A stretch of DNA of 6,465 bases, taken from assembly GCA_937890655.1 (NCBI GenBank), contig CALADT010000204.1:1-6465 (forward strand), written 5' to 3'. Of this stretch, positions 5,195 to 6,465 are shown piece after piece. Both the position numbers and the translations under genes were made by a program. The DNA comes from an uncultured Mucispirillum sp. Lineage in GTDB: Bacteria; Chrysiogenota; Deferribacteres; Deferribacterales; Mucispirillaceae. The notes beneath the pieces are model-generated. The model made no database searches. It saw only the letters and a list, made by a program, of their open reading frames with translations, and had not been told where the DNA came from. The stretch's first letter is position 1; every line of letters begins with the position of its first letter.

Positions 5195-6465
5195 ATGTTT
5201 GGTAGTGAAGCATATAAGGAAAAAATATTATTAGATATAATAAATATTCTAAAAGAATTAAAATCAACAGGTAATAAAGAAATTATTACTAAAAATAAAC
5301 AGTTATTTTTAGGGAAATATTCTGAAATACCAGAGCTTTTATACGGTATTATAGAAGATTTTGAGAACAAAAATTCTGGTGTTAGTAAAGAGCAAATAGA
5401 AGAAATAGAAAACAATGCAAGGCAGATGATGGAAAATGTTACTATGGAGCTTGATGAACAACGCCTTATGGTTGATTCTTCTCGAGATGGTCTATGGTAT
5501 ATGCACTTCCCAGCTGATGGCAATATTAATATAGATACGCCTTTTATGTGGTCAGATAAGTTTAGACGTATGCTAGGTTATACTGATACGGAAGATTTTC
5601 CAAACGTTTTAGGTAGTTGGTCTTTAAAAATCCACCCAACAGAGCATGACGGTATTTTTGCTGCTTTTGGTGCGTCTTTGACAGATAAAACAGGTAATAC
5701 TCCTTATGATGTTCAATACAGATTAAAATTAAAAAACGGGGAATACAAATGGTTTAAAGCATCAGGCACTGTAAAACGTGATGCAAACGGTAACCCATTA
5801 ATGATTGGTGGCTCTTTAACAGATATTGATGAAGATGTAAAAAATAAAGTAGAGCTTGAAAAAACTCTTGTTCGTTTTAACTACTCACAAAATATGGTAA
5901 GTGATGGTGTATGGAGTGCAAGGCTTTATGATAATTCAAGAAATATAAGCGACTCTCAAAACAGGTTTTGGTGGTCTACAAGGTTTCAACAGTTACTAGG
6001 TTATGAAGAAGGTGAAGTACCTGAAAACCATGTAAAAACACTTTTTGGTGTTATTCATAGAGATGACTTGCCAGCTGTGGAAGAAGCCTTTAATGAACTA
6101 TTAAATAGTAAAGAACTAGAACATAGTTTTGATTTAGAGTGCAGAATGAAGGTTCGTGGCCATGAAACTTATGAATGGTACCGTTTACAATGTAGAAGAC
6201 AAAGTGATAATAATGGAGCACCATTAAGGATTGTTGGTGTATTAAGCCATATAGAATCACTTAAAACACAAATGAGAATGCGTGAAATAGAGCAATCACA
6301 AGCAGAGCTTGCTAAGAAAAATTTAGATGATATTACAAATATTATTAAAGTTATTGACGATATAGCAAACCAAACGAACCTACTTGCACTTAATGCAGCC
6401 ATAGAGGCAGCACGAGCAGGGGATCATGGTAGAGGCTTTGCAGTAGTTGCAGATGAAGTAAGAAA
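5195..6465 (+). CDS. Cytosolic chemoreceptor with two PAS domains and MCP hairpin (partial, 3' end missing)
   Basis: The frame stays open from the ATG at 5195 (GGAGG four bases upstream) to the window edge: 423 residues, C-terminus missing. There is no hydrophobic segment, so this is a soluble receptor. Residues 1-90 are charged and probably helical, with a likely coiled coil at about 62-95. Two PAS domains of the PAS_3 type follow. The first runs from DGLW (98-101) through FMWSDKFRRMLGY (117-129) and IHPTEHD to about 215. The second runs from DGVW (237-240) through FWWSTRFQQLLGY (258-270) and IHRDD to about 352. After a short helix comes the MCP signalling tip, starting IANQTNLLALNAAIEAARAG (390-409) and continuing GRGFAVVADEVR, which contacts CheA and CheW. 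The ligand is unknown; PAS domains may bind haem, flavin or small molecules, and no diagnostic residue is recognised. The N-side arm before the tip is unusually short. A C-terminal sensor domain may lie beyond the window. Confidence 0.9.
   Translation, partial: MFGSEAYKEKILLDIINILKELKSTGNKEIITKNKQLFLGKYSEIPELLYGIIEDFENKNSGVSKEQIEEIENNARQMMENVTMELDEQRLMVDSSRDGLWYMHFPADGNINIDTPFMWSDKFRRMLGYTDTEDFPNVLGSWSLKIHPTEHDGIFAAFGASLTDKTGNTPYDVQYRLKLKNGEYKWFKASGTVKRDANGNPLMIGGSLTDIDEDVKNKVELEKTLVRFNYSQNMVSDGVWSARLYDNSRNISDSQNRFWWSTRFQQLLGYEEGEVPENHVKTLFGVIHRDDLPAVEEAFNELLNSKELEHSFDLECRMKVRGHETYEWYRLQCRRQSDNNGAPLRIVGVLSHIESLKTQMRMREIEQSQAELAKKNLDDITNIIKVIDDIANQTNLLALNAAIEAARAGDHGRGFAVVADEVR

Noticed and set aside
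5137..5523. Minus-strand open frame of 128 codons over the start of the chemoreceptor gene
   Set aside because: It overlaps the strong promoter, ribosome binding site and N-terminal region of the plus-strand receptor and has no recognisable domain.
6169..6402. Minus-strand open frame opposite the MCP hairpin
   Set aside because: It is the complement of the highly conserved MCP signalling region, so its openness is a by-product of that sequence.

Overview
The window comes from an AT-rich bacterial genome that uses the standard genetic code: Trp is read from TGG, TGA is not read as sense, and ATA and AGA/AGG codons are common. It holds ordinary chromosomal genes with strong GGAG-type ribosome binding sites. 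A cytosolic chemoreceptor at the right edge points to a motile or chemotactic organism. A Deferribacterota-like (for example Mucispirillum-like) or similar low-GC Gram-negative is my best guess, but no marker here settles the taxon. I see no transposase, phage gene, CRISPR array, tRNA or rRNA.

Layout. Positions 1-335 are very AT-rich and carry no convincing gene. They contain a perfect 10-bp inverted repeat, some short repeated words and a probable promoter. A single-domain rhodanese (336-656, +) follows. It converges on a small DUF167/YggU-family protein (653-916, -), and their stop codons overlap in one TTAA. A 115-bp divergent spacer separates that gene from a tight rightward cluster: argC (1032-2033), argJ (2055-3266) and uvrC (TTG start, 3273-5087). 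A 107-bp spacer follows, with promoter-like boxes and an 8-bp dyad. The window ends inside a soluble chemoreceptor with two PAS domains and an MCP signalling hairpin (from 5195), cut at the right edge.

How the genes work together. ArgC and ArgJ are consecutive players in the acetylated-intermediate route from glutamate to ornithine and arginine. ArgC reduces N-acetylglutamyl-phosphate. ArgJ moves the acetyl group from N-acetylornithine back to glutamate. uvrC is a nucleotide-excision-repair nuclease subunit with no metabolic link to them, yet it starts 6 nt after argJ with its Shine-Dalgarno inside the last argJ codons, so it is probably co-transcribed and translationally linked. The rhodanese, the DUF167 protein and the chemoreceptor look like separate transcription units.

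I found no clear previously undescribed system. The points most worth a second look are the CXXC around the ArgC catalytic cysteine, the chemoreceptor with an unusually short N-terminal signalling arm and a dyad in its promoter region, the argJ-uvrC junction, and the unexplained inverted repeat upstream of the rhodanese.
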